A stretch of 23,324 bases of DNA, taken from the NCBI GenBank assembly GCA_937896115.1, contig CALBLB010000386.1:1-23324 (forward strand), written 5' to 3'. Source of the DNA: an uncultured Succinatimonas sp. Lineage in GTDB: Bacteria > Pseudomonadota > Gammaproteobacteria > Enterobacterales > Succinivibrionaceae. Position 1 is the stretch's first letter. Each line of letters opens with the position of its first letter. The notes below the pieces were generated by a model that was not told the DNA's origin, did no database searches, and worked only from the letters and a program-made list of their open reading frames with translations. The translations under genes and the position numbers were made by a program. Below, piece after piece: positions 14,700 through 22,012 of the stretch.

Positions 14700-15158
14700 A
14701 TGAATATAACGCCATCTCCTTTGCCTGCTGACGGTAAAATCCGTATTTTGTCCTGTGATGACGGGCAAGATCCCGCAACCGTGTGCAATCAAGTGATCCT
14801 GCGCGGCTGCGTTGAAGGTTACGACAAGGTAAAACGTTTCAGAAGCCGTAACGGACGCATGATCTCTTTTTCGCTTAAGACTTGCGATCATATAGGTATT
14901 CAAAAACAATCGCATACCGAATTTCATCGTGTGGTTATCCAAGACGGCGTGGTGGGTAATTCGGTACTTGAGTGTAATTCCCTGATAGTTCCCGGGCGTT
15001 GGTTGCAAGTTTACGGAGTGTTAAGGCATCGTTATCTTGTGGATAAACTTTTGCGCAGTACCGAGATCACGGAGATCCACGCATTGAGCATCAGTCCTGC
15101 AGATCCTGTTGAAGAGCAAGTGCTGTTTAAAGACGGAGACGCGAATTCCCATGCCTGA
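14700..15158 (+). CDS. SSB-like OB-fold protein
   Basis: The 152-residue product resembles single-stranded DNA-binding proteins: it has VILRGCVEGY opening the OB strand, GRMISFSLKT as strand 2, then TEFHRVVIQ (SSB: TEWHRVVLF), followed by LIVPGRWLQVYGVLRHR (SSB: LRKGSQVYIEGQLRTR). It differs from housekeeping SSB in having an N-terminal extension of about 28 residues, weakly conserved loops, and a C-terminus (QVLFKDGDANSHA) without the acidic DDDIPF-type tip that recruits partner enzymes. I chose ATG 14700 for the GGAG (14691-14694) before it; an in-frame ATG at 14676 lacks one. Its stop overlaps the next gene's ATG by 8 bases, so the pair is almost certainly cotranslated. Alternatives are a PriB-like or plasmid/phage-type SSB. 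The direct ligand is not shown. Confidence 0.65.
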   Translation: MNITPSPLPADGKIRILSCDDGQDPATVCNQVILRGCVEGYDKVKRFRSRNGRMISFSLKTCDHIGIQKQSHTEFHRVVIQDGVVGNSVLECNSLIVPGRWLQVYGVLRHRYLVDKLLRSTEITEIHALSISPADPVEEQVLFKDGDANSHA

Positions 15159-16146
15159 GATGAATCTTTCCAAAATTTTTCGTGCCGATCATTTGTGTCT
15201 TGAGGTGATGCAGATCCCCGATGATCAGGATCCTTTAAGCATCCCGGCAGTTGATGAGAATTATATTTTTGAACTGCCGCTTTTAAATCAACTGCTTTTG
15301 TATTTGGCTTGCCCTCAGCATGATTGTCTGTTTCTTTCAGGGCCTGCAGGCTGCGGGAAAACTTCCGTGGCTTTGCAGGCTGCGGCAAGACTTAAGTGGG
15401 GGGTGGAACAGCTTACGCTTTCTGCCCGCACCGAAGCGTGTGATCTTATAGGACATGCAACTTTGCGTCGCGGAGAACTGATCTATGAGTACGGTCCTTT
15501 GGTTCGGGCCATGCGCCGCGGAGAAATTTTAATTTTAAACGAGATAGATCTCATGCCTCCCGGGGAATTATCGGCTTTAAACGACGTGCTTGAAGGCAGG
15601 GCGCTGACGATCACCCAAAATTTCGGTGAAAGAGTACAACCTTCTCCTTATTTTCGGGTGATAGCGACAGCCAATACCAAGGGAAGCGGGGATCCCACAG
15701 GTTTTTACAACGGAGCAAGACAACTTAATCAGGCCTTTTTGGACCGCTGGCGCTTTGTGGAACTCGGATATCCGGAGGCCAAGGTTGAAGAGGCGATCAT
15801 TGCCAAAGCCAATCCCAAACTTGATAAAAGCAAGGTTGCCGATTTAGTCCGTCTTGCCAATGAGATAAGGAGAACCTCATGCCCGGATGAAGGACGTCCT
15901 TCGCTGTCGGCTCCTTTTTCTACCCGAGTGTTGCTGAGAATGGCGTCATTATTGAGCGTCTGCTCAAAACTTGATGAAAGTAAGGCTCTTGAAATGGGAT
16001 TTGCCGCGCGTTTGCCCGAGCATGAGCGCGAGTATGTGATGAGACTTTGTGCAGATATATTCGGCAACGGCCAAAAAAGTGAGCTGATGGGAAGAAAGGC
16101 TCCCAAGCGCATGCTGTCAAAACATCATGAAGAAAAAGCAGAGTAA
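15151..16146 (+). CDS. AAA+ ATPase of the CobS/MoxR (AAA_5) type
   Basis: A cytoplasmic ATPase expected to remodel a protein partner. The 331-residue product has Walker A GPAGCGKTS (64-72), Walker B ILILNEID (126-133, with Asn before the catalytic Glu, as in several AAA_5 proteins), sensor-1 IATANT (171-176), and the helix-2 insert region FYNGARQLNQAFLDRW (185-200), which resembles CobS-like ATPases of phages and integrative elements (pattern G.Y.G....N.AF.DR). The C-terminal lid holds RLANEIRR and STRVLLRMA. MoxR/CobS ATPases normally pair with a VWA-domain protein; no such gene is in the window, and the partner may be the overlapping SSB-like protein. ATG 15151 has GGAG at 15134-15137, some way upstream; ATG 15160 in the same frame is an alternative. 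A strong terminator follows. Confidence 0.8.
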   Translation: MPEMNLSKIFRADHLCLEVMQIPDDQDPLSIPAVDENYIFELPLLNQLLLYLACPQHDCLFLSGPAGCGKTSVALQAAARLKWGVEQLTLSARTEACDLIGHATLRRGELIYEYGPLVRAMRRGEILILNEIDLMPPGELSALNDVLEGRALTITQNFGERVQPSPYFRVIATANTKGSGDPTGFYNGARQLNQAFLDRWRFVELGYPEAKVEEAIIAKANPKLDKSKVADLVRLANEIRRTSCPDEGRPSLSAPFSTRVLLRMASLLSVCSKLDESKALEMGFAARLPEHEREYVMRLCADIFGNGQKSELMGRKAPKRMLSKHHEEKAE

Positions 16147-16189
16147 GGACAGCAGGCTTTTATTTAACTGCTGATTGGCAATTTGCAAA

Positions 16190-16226
16190 AAAACGCCGAC
16201 TCGATCCTGCTTCAAGTCGGCGTTTT
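16190..16226. terminator. Bidirectional terminator between the AAA+ gene and flgM
   Basis: Perfect 12-bp stem AAAACGCCGACT (16190-16201) / AGTCGGCGTTTT (16215-16226) with a 13-nt loop, lying between two convergent genes, with A/T tracts on both sides. Confidence 0.85.
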
Positions 16227-16242
16227 AACATGTTTGTCAAAC

Positions 16243-16569
16243 TTAACCAAGAGCTGAATTCAGCTCGCTTTCGCTGGATAAAATCTTATCGGCAAGTTTG
16301 TCGTAATCGATTTGATAACTGCCGTCGTTGATAGCTGCCTTGAGTTTGGCAACTTTGTTTTCATCTATACCGTCGGACGCGGTTGCTACGGAAAAACCGC
16401 GCGACAAGGACTGAGCCGAGGAGGTGAAATCCACGGCATCGGTTAAGGCTGTATTGCCAGAAGCAGTGTTTGTGTCGGCATTGCTCCTGACCGTTGCGTT
16501 GCGCACGGTGTTTACATGACTGTCCTTTAAGGAATTCATGCTACGGTCATTGAGAATATCGATTGCCAT
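16243..16569 (-). CDS. flgM: Anti-sigma-28 factor FlgM
   Basis: FlgM binds the flagellar sigma factor FliA (sigma-28) and blocks late flagellar genes until the hook is complete, when FlgM is exported. The 108-residue product has the short N-terminal start MAIDILNDRS, a disordered, Ser/Thr/Asn-rich N-terminal half, and the conserved sigma-binding C-terminal region KVAKLKAAINDGSYQIDYDK followed by LADKILSSESEL. Length is typical (about 97-110). The start is preceded by TGAGG about eight bases upstream. A sigma-70-like promoter lies directly upstream, so FlgM can be made independently of the small gene that precedes it. flgN is not adjacent, unlike in most gammaproteobacteria. Confidence 0.88.
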   Translation of the reverse strand: MAIDILNDRSMNSLKDSHVNTVRNATVRSNADTNTASGNTALTDAVDFTSSAQSLSRGFSVATASDGIDENKVAKLKAAINDGSYQIDYDKLADKILSSESELNSALG

Positions 16570-16600
16570 TTGTTTAACCTCAGCCTGATCTTTACTTCAG

Positions 16601-16630
16601 ATCTTACTTGTACATCTCTAATAACGTCAA
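16601..16630 (-). promoter_or_regulatory. Sigma-70-like promoter of flgM
   Basis: On the minus strand TTGACG (16625-16630) and TAAGAT (16601-16606) are 18 bp apart, with predicted start about 25 nt before the flgM ATG. No sigma-28 box (GCCGATAA) is found in this spacer. Confidence 0.5.
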
Positions 16631-16676
16631 CGACGGGAATTTTTTTAGGGTTTTGCCAAATTTTTTTTAATATTTT

Positions 16677-16964
16677 TTAACAGATTGATTGTTCTAGAAA
16701 AAAAGGTAATTCATATCCGAGATCGTCAGAGATGCGCAGGAGATCGTTTTTTTCCTGAGCCTCCAGCAGATCTTTTATGATCATATTCAGACGGAGAATG
16801 GAGTCTTTGGAAAGCTTGGAGGAGATGGCTACGATCTGCGTTAAAAGCTCGGTCATGAGTTCGTAAGTTTCGGCACAACATCCTTTGAGGGCAATATCCG
16901 AGACCTCTTTGGATTTTTGTGCAAGCTCATGCATTTTTGCCTTTAAATCGGCTTGGTTTTCCAT
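16677..16964 (-). CDS. Small helical protein of unknown function upstream of flgM
   Basis: The 95-residue product is not one I recognise with certainty. It is predicted all-helical and soluble, without signal peptide or membrane segment: LKAKMHELAQKSKEVSD, then AETYELMTELLTQIVAISSK with heptad-like spacing, then RLNMIIKDLLEAQEKNDLLR and a terminal ISDDLGYELPFFLEQ. The ending (AQE..D.L.ISDDL.YEL) recalls small proteins encoded near flagellar genes in other bacteria, and size and helicity would fit a FliT/FlgN-like export chaperone; both are inference. No Shine-Dalgarno precedes ATG 16964; ATG 16934 (85 residues) has AAAGG in front and may be the true start. It lies 107 bp upstream of flgM in the same direction. 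Confidence 0.6.
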   Translation of the reverse strand: MENQADLKAKMHELAQKSKEVSDIALKGCCAETYELMTELLTQIVAISSKLSKDSILRLNMIIKDLLEAQEKNDLLRISDDLGYELPFFLEQSIC

Positions 16965-16996
16965 ATGTCAGAAAATGAATGAAAGAATGGTTGCCG

Positions 16997-17020
16997 TTTT
17001 ATGTTGTTTTATGTTGTTTT
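16997..17020. repeat. Tandem decamer TTTTATGTTG
   Basis: Two exact copies of TTTTATGTTG (16997-17006, 17007-17016) followed by TTTT. On the minus strand this is an A-tract-rich stretch between the proS terminator and the small gene, and could act as a promoter UP-like or curved element. Confidence 0.5.
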
Positions 17021-17021
17021 A

Positions 17022-17057
17022 AAAAAGATCCGCCGTATAAATGCGGCAGATCTTTTT
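17022..17057 (-). terminator. Rho-independent terminator of proS
   Basis: AAAAAGATCCGCCG (17022-17035) pairs with CGGCAGATCTTTTT (17044-17057) with one mismatch. On the minus strand the stem is followed by TTTTTT. It lies about 25 bp beyond the proS stop. Confidence 0.85.
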
Positions 17058-17081
17058 ATACCGGTTTATGAGGAGCTTATG

Positions 17082-18812
17082 TCAGCGTTTCTTTGCAAAT
17101 TTGGCGCAAAGAGCTTCGAACATATGATCCAAAGGCAGGTTTTCACGTACGCCGGTGCGACGGTCTTTGTATTCGATGACTCCTTGGGCAAGACCTTTAT
17201 CGCCTATGGTGACGATATGAGGAATGCCGATGAGATCCATATCGGCAAATTTAAAGCCCGGGCGTTCGTCGCGATCGTCATACAATACTTCAATACCGGC
17301 ATCGGTAAGCTGCTGGTAGAGTTTTTCCGCAGCATTGCGTACGGCTTCCGATTTATCGGCTCGTACGGAAACTATGGCCACTTTAAAAGGTGCCAAAGCC
17401 TCGTTCCAGATGATGCCGCGATCATCATGACTTTGCTCGATGGCAGCGGCGATGACACGGGTGACGCCTATGCCGTAGCATCCCATGATCATGGGGACTT
17501 CCTTGCCGTTTTCATCGGTGACGGTGCAGTGCATGGCTTCTGAGTACTTGGTACCGAGCATGAACACGTGACCTACCTCGATACCGCGGCACAGGTGCAG
17601 TTTGCCGTGACCGTCCGGGCTTAAATCGCCTTCTTCAACGTTACGCAGGTCGAAGACTTCGTATTTGGGTACGTCTCGGTCCCAGTTGACGTTGATGAGG
17701 TGGAAGCCGTCGCGGTTGGCACCGCAGGCAAAATTTCCCATACGATCGGCATTACGATCTACCAAAATGCGCCCTTTGAAACCTACGGGACCTAAAGAGC
17801 CAGGATGTGCCCCGGTAAATTCCTTAATTTCCTCTTCGGAGGCAAATTCTATAGGATTGGCGATGCCTTCGATTTTCGAGGCTTTGATTTCGTTTAATTC
17901 CTGATTGCCGCGAAGACAGATCATCACGAGTTCGTTGCCGCCGTTATCCAGTTTGCGCCCGTGGACTACAAGACTCTTGAGCATCTTTTCAGTGGCAACG
18001 CCTACTGCTTTGCAGGCCTCGTCGACAGTATGGGCACCCGGAGTCGGAACTTCGGAGTAAGCGTCTTTTGCCATCTCGCGTTGTTCTTTGGGCGGCAGAC
18101 ACTCGGCTTTTTCTATATTGGCTGCATAGTCAGAGCCGTCTGAATAGGCGATGAGATCTTCACCGGCTTCTGCCAGTACCTGAAATTCGTGGGATTTATA
18201 TCCGCCTATGGATCCGGTATCGGCCTGCACGGGACGGAAATTAAGTCCCATGCGGGTAAAAGCTTTGCTGTAGGCGTCGTACATTGCCTGATAGGATTTG
18301 GTAAGTCCTGCGACGTCGGTGTCAAAGGAATAGCCGTCTTTCATCAGAAATTCGCGGCTGCGCATAACGCCGAAACGCGGACGGATCTCATCGCGGAATT
18401 TCCACTGGAATTGATAAAGGTTCAGCGGTAACTGTCTGGCGCTTTTGATTTCGCGGCGGGCAATGGAGGTGATCACTTCTTCATGAGTAGGTCCCAAGAC
18501 ATACTCGTTTTTCTTGCGATCTTTAAAACGGCACAGTTCGGGACCGTACTGCACGTAACGTCCGGATTCACGCCACAGATCGGCAGGCTGCACTATAGGC
18601 ATGATCATTTCCAAAGCACCGGCTTTGTCCATTTCCTCGCGGATTATGGCAGTGGCCTTGCTTAAAACGCGCAATCCTAAAGGAAGCCAGGTATAAAGTC
18701 CCTGACCGATTTGTCTTATAAGACCTGCGCGCAGCATCAGACGATGGCTGGCCAGTACGGCTTCGGCAGGAGTTTCTTTCAAAGTTGAAAGCAGATAGGA
18801 AGTTGTTCTCAT
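17082..18812 (-). CDS. proS: Prolyl-tRNA synthetase (bacterial type, with editing domain)
   Basis: ProS charges tRNA-Pro with proline in the cytoplasm. The 576-residue product is the long bacterial form (E. coli 572). It has the class II catalytic core with IRQIGQGLYTWLPLG near 34-48, motif 2 FRDEIRPRFGVMRSREFLMKD near 137-157 (key residues RDE.RPRFG..R.REF.MKD), the inserted YbaK-type editing domain at about 225-380 (KSLVV, LVMICLRGNQELNE, GSLGPVG), motif 3 MGCYGIGVTRVIAAAIEQ, and the anticodon-binding domain after about 470. The ATG at 18810-18812 fits the usual start MRTTSYLLSTLKETPAEAE-like N-terminus and has ACGGA upstream; the 15 open codons before it are not conserved in style. It is single-gene, with its own terminator. 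Confidence 0.96.
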   Translation of the reverse strand: MRTTSYLLSTLKETPAEAVLASHRLMLRAGLIRQIGQGLYTWLPLGLRVLSKATAIIREEMDKAGALEMIMPIVQPADLWRESGRYVQYGPELCRFKDRKKNEYVLGPTHEEVITSIARREIKSARQLPLNLYQFQWKFRDEIRPRFGVMRSREFLMKDGYSFDTDVAGLTKSYQAMYDAYSKAFTRMGLNFRPVQADTGSIGGYKSHEFQVLAEAGEDLIAYSDGSDYAANIEKAECLPPKEQREMAKDAYSEVPTPGAHTVDEACKAVGVATEKMLKSLVVHGRKLDNGGNELVMICLRGNQELNEIKASKIEGIANPIEFASEEEIKEFTGAHPGSLGPVGFKGRILVDRNADRMGNFACGANRDGFHLINVNWDRDVPKYEVFDLRNVEEGDLSPDGHGKLHLCRGIEVGHVFMLGTKYSEAMHCTVTDENGKEVPMIMGCYGIGVTRVIAAAIEQSHDDRGIIWNEALAPFKVAIVSVRADKSEAVRNAAEKLYQQLTDAGIEVLYDDRDERPGFKFADMDLIGIPHIVTIGDKGLAQGVIEYKDRRTGVRENLPLDHMFEALCAKFAKKR

Positions 18813-18961
18813 GGTGTATCCGTAGTTTCCTTTGGCTAAAGGACACAAATTATTCAAAATACTGCGCCGTATTATACACGCAAGCTAAGGATGCAAGAGT
18901 CCTGCAGAGCAAGTGCGCTTTGATCTTAAAATTAAAGAAAAGCAGGCGGAGGATCAACGAA

Positions 18962-18986
18962 AAAGACCGGCAGGATACCGGTCTTT
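18962..18986 (-). terminator. Rho-independent terminator of alaA
   Basis: AAAGACCGG (18962-18970), 7-nt loop, CCGGTCTTT (18978-18986); on the minus strand followed by TTTTT. It starts 10 bp beyond the alaA stop. Confidence 0.85.
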
Positions 18987-18995
18987 AAATTTTTT

Positions 18996-20207
18996 TTACT
19001 GTTTGTAAGTTTTCAGGAAATGCTCAAGACGATCACAGGCGTCGTTGATGACGTCAACAGGCGGGAGGAAAACTACACGGAAGTGGTTAGGCTCAGGCCA
19101 GTTAAAGCCCGTACCCTGAACTATGAGCAGTTTTTCCTGTTTTAACAGATCCATGGCAAACTTCTGATCATCTTTGATGTTAAAGCGTTTGTCGAGTTTG
19201 GGGAACATGTAAAGCGCACCGTGAGGCTTGACCACGCTGATCCCCGGGATGGCGCTTAGGCGTTCGTACATGACGTCGCGCTGTACATAGAGTCTGCCGC
19301 CCGGGATGGTAAGCTCGTTGATACTCTGATAGCCGCCCAATGCAGTTTGAATGGCATACTGCAAAGGCACGTTGGCACAAAGACGCATGGCCATCATCAT
19401 CTTAAGACCGTCTAAAAAGCCTTTGTTGCGTTTGGCCTGACCCGTGACCATGACCCAACCCATGCGGAAGCCGCAGGAGCGGTATACCTTGGAAAGACCG
19501 TTAAAGGTAAGTACGGTAAGATCGTCTGCCAAAGTGGCGATGCTGCGGTGAGCTACATCATCATAGAGGATCTTGTCGTAGATCTCGTCGGCGCAGATCA
19601 CGAGATCGTGACGGCGGGCAAATTCAACGATTTCCTGCAAAACCGGAGTGGGATAAACCGCGCCGGTAGGATTGTTCGGGTTTATGAGCACCAACGCCAC
19701 GGTACGCGAGGTGATCTTCTTTTCCATGTCGGCAAGATCCGGCAACCATCCTGACTGCTCGTCGCACATATAATGCACGGCTTTTCCGCCTGCCAAGTTT
19801 ACTCCGGCAGTCCAAAGAGGATAATCGGGGGACGGTACCAGCACTTCATCACCGTTGTTTAAAAGGGCGTTCATGGTCATGGTGATGAGTTCTGAAACAC
19901 CGTTGCCGATGAAGATGTCTTCAACGTCGACGTGTTTCATACCTGCCTGCTGATATTTTTGGGCAATGGCTTTACGGGCTGAGAAAATGCCGTTGCTTTC
20001 GCAATAGCCGCAGGCGTTGGGAAGATTGCGGATCACATCCTTGACAACTTCTTCGGGTGCGTCAAAACCAAAAACCGCGGTGTTGCCAATATTGAGTTTT
20101 AAGATCCTTTCTCCGGCCTCTTCCATTCTCAGAGCTTCCTGATGAATGCGGCCCCTGATGTCGTAACACACATTGTCAAGCTTGTGTGATTTCTGTAATA
20201 GTTTCAT
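18996..20207 (-). CDS. alaA: Alanine aminotransferase AlaA (PLP-dependent)
   Basis: AlaA transfers the amino group of glutamate to pyruvate, making alanine and 2-oxoglutarate; it is the main alanine-forming transaminase in E. coli. The 403-residue protein is a fold-type I aminotransferase of class I/II with GNGVSELITM (101-110), SPDYPLW (126-132), NPNNPTG (176-182), ADEIYDKILYD (206-216), and the PLP lysine in GLSKVYR (Lys240). The E. coli protein has about 405 residues. The ATG at 20205-20207 gives the family start MKLLQKSHKLDNVCYDIRG; the 23 open codons further upstream run across the promoter and are not used. Ribosome-binding site is weak (ACGGG). The gene is monocistronic. It lies beside dacB in the same direction but with a separate promoter. 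Confidence 0.94.
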   Translation of the reverse strand: MKLLQKSHKLDNVCYDIRGRIHQEALRMEEAGERILKLNIGNTAVFGFDAPEEVVKDVIRNLPNACGYCESNGIFSARKAIAQKYQQAGMKHVDVEDIFIGNGVSELITMTMNALLNNGDEVLVPSPDYPLWTAGVNLAGGKAVHYMCDEQSGWLPDLADMEKKITSRTVALVLINPNNPTGAVYPTPVLQEIVEFARRHDLVICADEIYDKILYDDVAHRSIATLADDLTVLTFNGLSKVYRSCGFRMGWVMVTGQAKRNKGFLDGLKMMMAMRLCANVPLQYAIQTALGGYQSINELTIPGGRLYVQRDVMYERLSAIPGISVVKPHGALYMFPKLDKRFNIKDDQKFAMDLLKQEKLLIVQGTGFNWPEPNHFRVVFLPPVDVINDACDRLEHFLKTYKQ

Positions 20208-20245
20208 AAAAATACCCGTTAAATAATTTGGTTTTGGAGCCTTTG

Positions 20246-20276
20246 ATATTAGCACTTTTATCTTGCAGTTACACAA
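20246..20276 (-). promoter_or_regulatory. alaA promoter
   Basis: The minus strand has an extended -10, TGCTAATAT (hexamer 20246-20251), with TTGTGT (20271-20276) as a -35 at 19 bp, a little long but tolerable for an extended -10. Predicted start is about 32 nt before the alaA ATG. Confidence 0.5.
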
Positions 20277-20315
20277 CGGCTTTGTTTACCCCGCAGGACT
20301 GTATAGTTATTACCG

Positions 20316-21806
20316 TTAAAAATCACGCCCCATAACTTTTTCCTGATATATCTGTTCAAGCACATAACGTTCAAATCCCAAGGCCGGGTTTGCCATGCGG
20401 TGATATTTGACGGCATCACGCTGTTTGGGGGGCAGAGAGATGGCGTTGGTGAAGATCACGAAAGGAACGGTGCTGCCTGACTTCGTGGTGATGACTCCGG
20501 CAAGATTTGAAATATTGGTAAGGGTACCGGTTTTGGCAATGACGTTGCCTGCAAGCGGAGATTGATGAACTGATCCGCGCCATTGCAAAGTTCCCGATTT
20601 GGCTGCTACCGGCATGACCTCCAAAAGATGCAATTTTGCATCGTTGGCGCTTATATATCTTAGTACTTCAAGCAGCTGGTGCGGGGTGATGAGATTGTGA
20701 GGAGAAAGCCCCGAGCCGTCCACCTGATATGAATCCCCGAGACTTAAGCCTGCATATTTTTGCAAGATGGAGCGCATGGCCTGTACGGCGCGGTAATAGG
20801 TGGCGCTTTCGTGGTAATACTCATAGGCGACGTTCTTGATGATGGCGTCTGCATAAAGATTATTGGATTTGTAGAGCATGTAACGCACCAGCTCTTTCAT
20901 GCTGGCAGAATCGATGTAGACATAATCTGCATATCCGTTTAAGGGGCGGTGCGAGACTTCCAAGCCTGCATAAGTTATCCCCAGACGTTTTAAAGTAATG
21001 GCAGTCCAGTCAAGTCCCCATTTTTCAGGATCCGATACCGATAAAGACAAAGGCCAGGGCTTGTTGTCTTTTTGGATGGGCACGCAACCTGAGATGCGAT
21101 ACACGTTGTCGTGATAAAGATTGGCTTCAAGTTCGCAATCTCCGCCGTATGCCGATGCCGGAATTCCCACGGCTTCCGAATCTATGCTTACAGGAGAGTT
21201 TTGAGGGATCACGGCTTTGGCAATTACTCCCTGTCCCTGCGGTTGCAATTGTGCGAATACGCAGTTGCGGTTGATGATGGCTGCGGCGGCAGGAGCGGTA
21301 AAACATACCGGCAAATCGTCCCAGGACCATCCTTGGGCTCTGCTGCGTCCGCCGAAACGGCTTAAATCCAGAATAACTTTGCCGTTGATGCGTTTGACGC
21401 CTGCTTTTTTGAGCATATCAAGAAGTTTTAAGTACTTATCCGAGGTGAGGGTAGGATCACCTGAAAAGCGCACGGCAATGTTTCCCTGCAGTGTACCGTC
21501 GGCATTTATATTCAGTTTGCCCTGAGCATTCAGCGCATTTTTCTCAAGCATCAAGGCCGTACGTATGCGGTATTCGGTACCAAGATAGAGATAAGCTGCA
21601 AGGGCGGTGAGGATCTTTTGGGTAGATGCCGGGTGCATGTAGACATCGTAATTTTGTCCGTAAATTTCCTGACTTCCCGGCAACATATAGGCAATTCCCA
21701 TGTTGGCACCCTGCAAGGGACTTGAAGAGGCCGGGACGGCGTGGGCATATGTACAAAAACCTATCAAAAAAGAAGCGGCGGCGGATTTAAATAAACTTTT
21801 GATCAT
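20316..21806 (-). CDS. dacB: D-alanyl-D-alanine carboxypeptidase/endopeptidase PBP4 (DacB)
   Basis: DacB is a periplasmic low-molecular-weight penicillin-binding protein (class C, S13 peptidases) that removes terminal D-Ala and cuts peptide cross-links during peptidoglycan turnover. The 496-residue product (E. coli 477) has a signal peptide with cleavage near AHA-VPASS (about residue 23), and all three catalytic boxes: S-T-Q-K (Ser61, Lys64), S-N-N (314-316) and K-T-G (425-427). The large gap between the first two boxes is the inserted domains 2 and 3 of PBP4. Ribosome-binding site is weak (TTTAAGAC). It lies upstream of alaA on the minus strand and divergent from fabV. Confidence 0.93.
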   Translation of the reverse strand: MIKSLFKSAAASFLIGFCTYAHAVPASSSPLQGANMGIAYMLPGSQEIYGQNYDVYMHPASTQKILTALAAYLYLGTEYRIRTALMLEKNALNAQGKLNINADGTLQGNIAVRFSGDPTLTSDKYLKLLDMLKKAGVKRINGKVILDLSRFGGRSRAQGWSWDDLPVCFTAPAAAAIINRNCVFAQLQPQGQGVIAKAVIPQNSPVSIDSEAVGIPASAYGGDCELEANLYHDNVYRISGCVPIQKDNKPWPLSLSVSDPEKWGLDWTAITLKRLGITYAGLEVSHRPLNGYADYVYIDSASMKELVRYMLYKSNNLYADAIIKNVAYEYYHESATYYRAVQAMRSILQKYAGLSLGDSYQVDGSGLSPHNLITPHQLLEVLRYISANDAKLHLLEVMPVAAKSGTLQWRGSVHQSPLAGNVIAKTGTLTNISNLAGVITTKSGSTVPFVIFTNAISLPPKQRDAVKYHRMANPALGFERYVLEQIYQEKVMGRDF

Positions 21807-21956
21807 GTCTTAAATTTTCAGTAGTTCGAAGTAAAAAGAGCGATCGGAAAAGTATTTTGAGGTTCCGAAATGCAAATTTGGTAAAAAATGATTACGAAGT
21901 CGGGATTATACCGCTTGGCTTTTTGTTTTCCGCATTTTCGTCCTTACGCACTGTGT

Positions 21957-22000
21957 TAAAATTTCGACCGTAGATCTGTGCGCGTCACAGAGAAATTTTA
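21957..22000 (+). promoter_or_regulatory. Nested inverted repeat ending at the fabV ribosome-binding site
   Basis: Outer arms TAAAATTTC (21957-21965) and GAAATTTTA (21992-22000) enclose CTGTG-CGCGT-CACAG (21976-21990). The right arm directly touches the GGAG (22001-22004). The left arm also contains a possible -10 (TAAAAT), so it may be either an operator over the promoter or, if transcription starts further upstream, an RNA hairpin. Confidence 0.45.
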
Positions 22001-22012
22001 GGAGTTTTAAAC

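Noticed and set aside
16284..16292. GCCGATAA (sigma-28 -10) on the minus strand inside flgM
   Set aside because: It encodes the conserved LADKI part of FlgM and has no matching -35; treated as coding coincidence.
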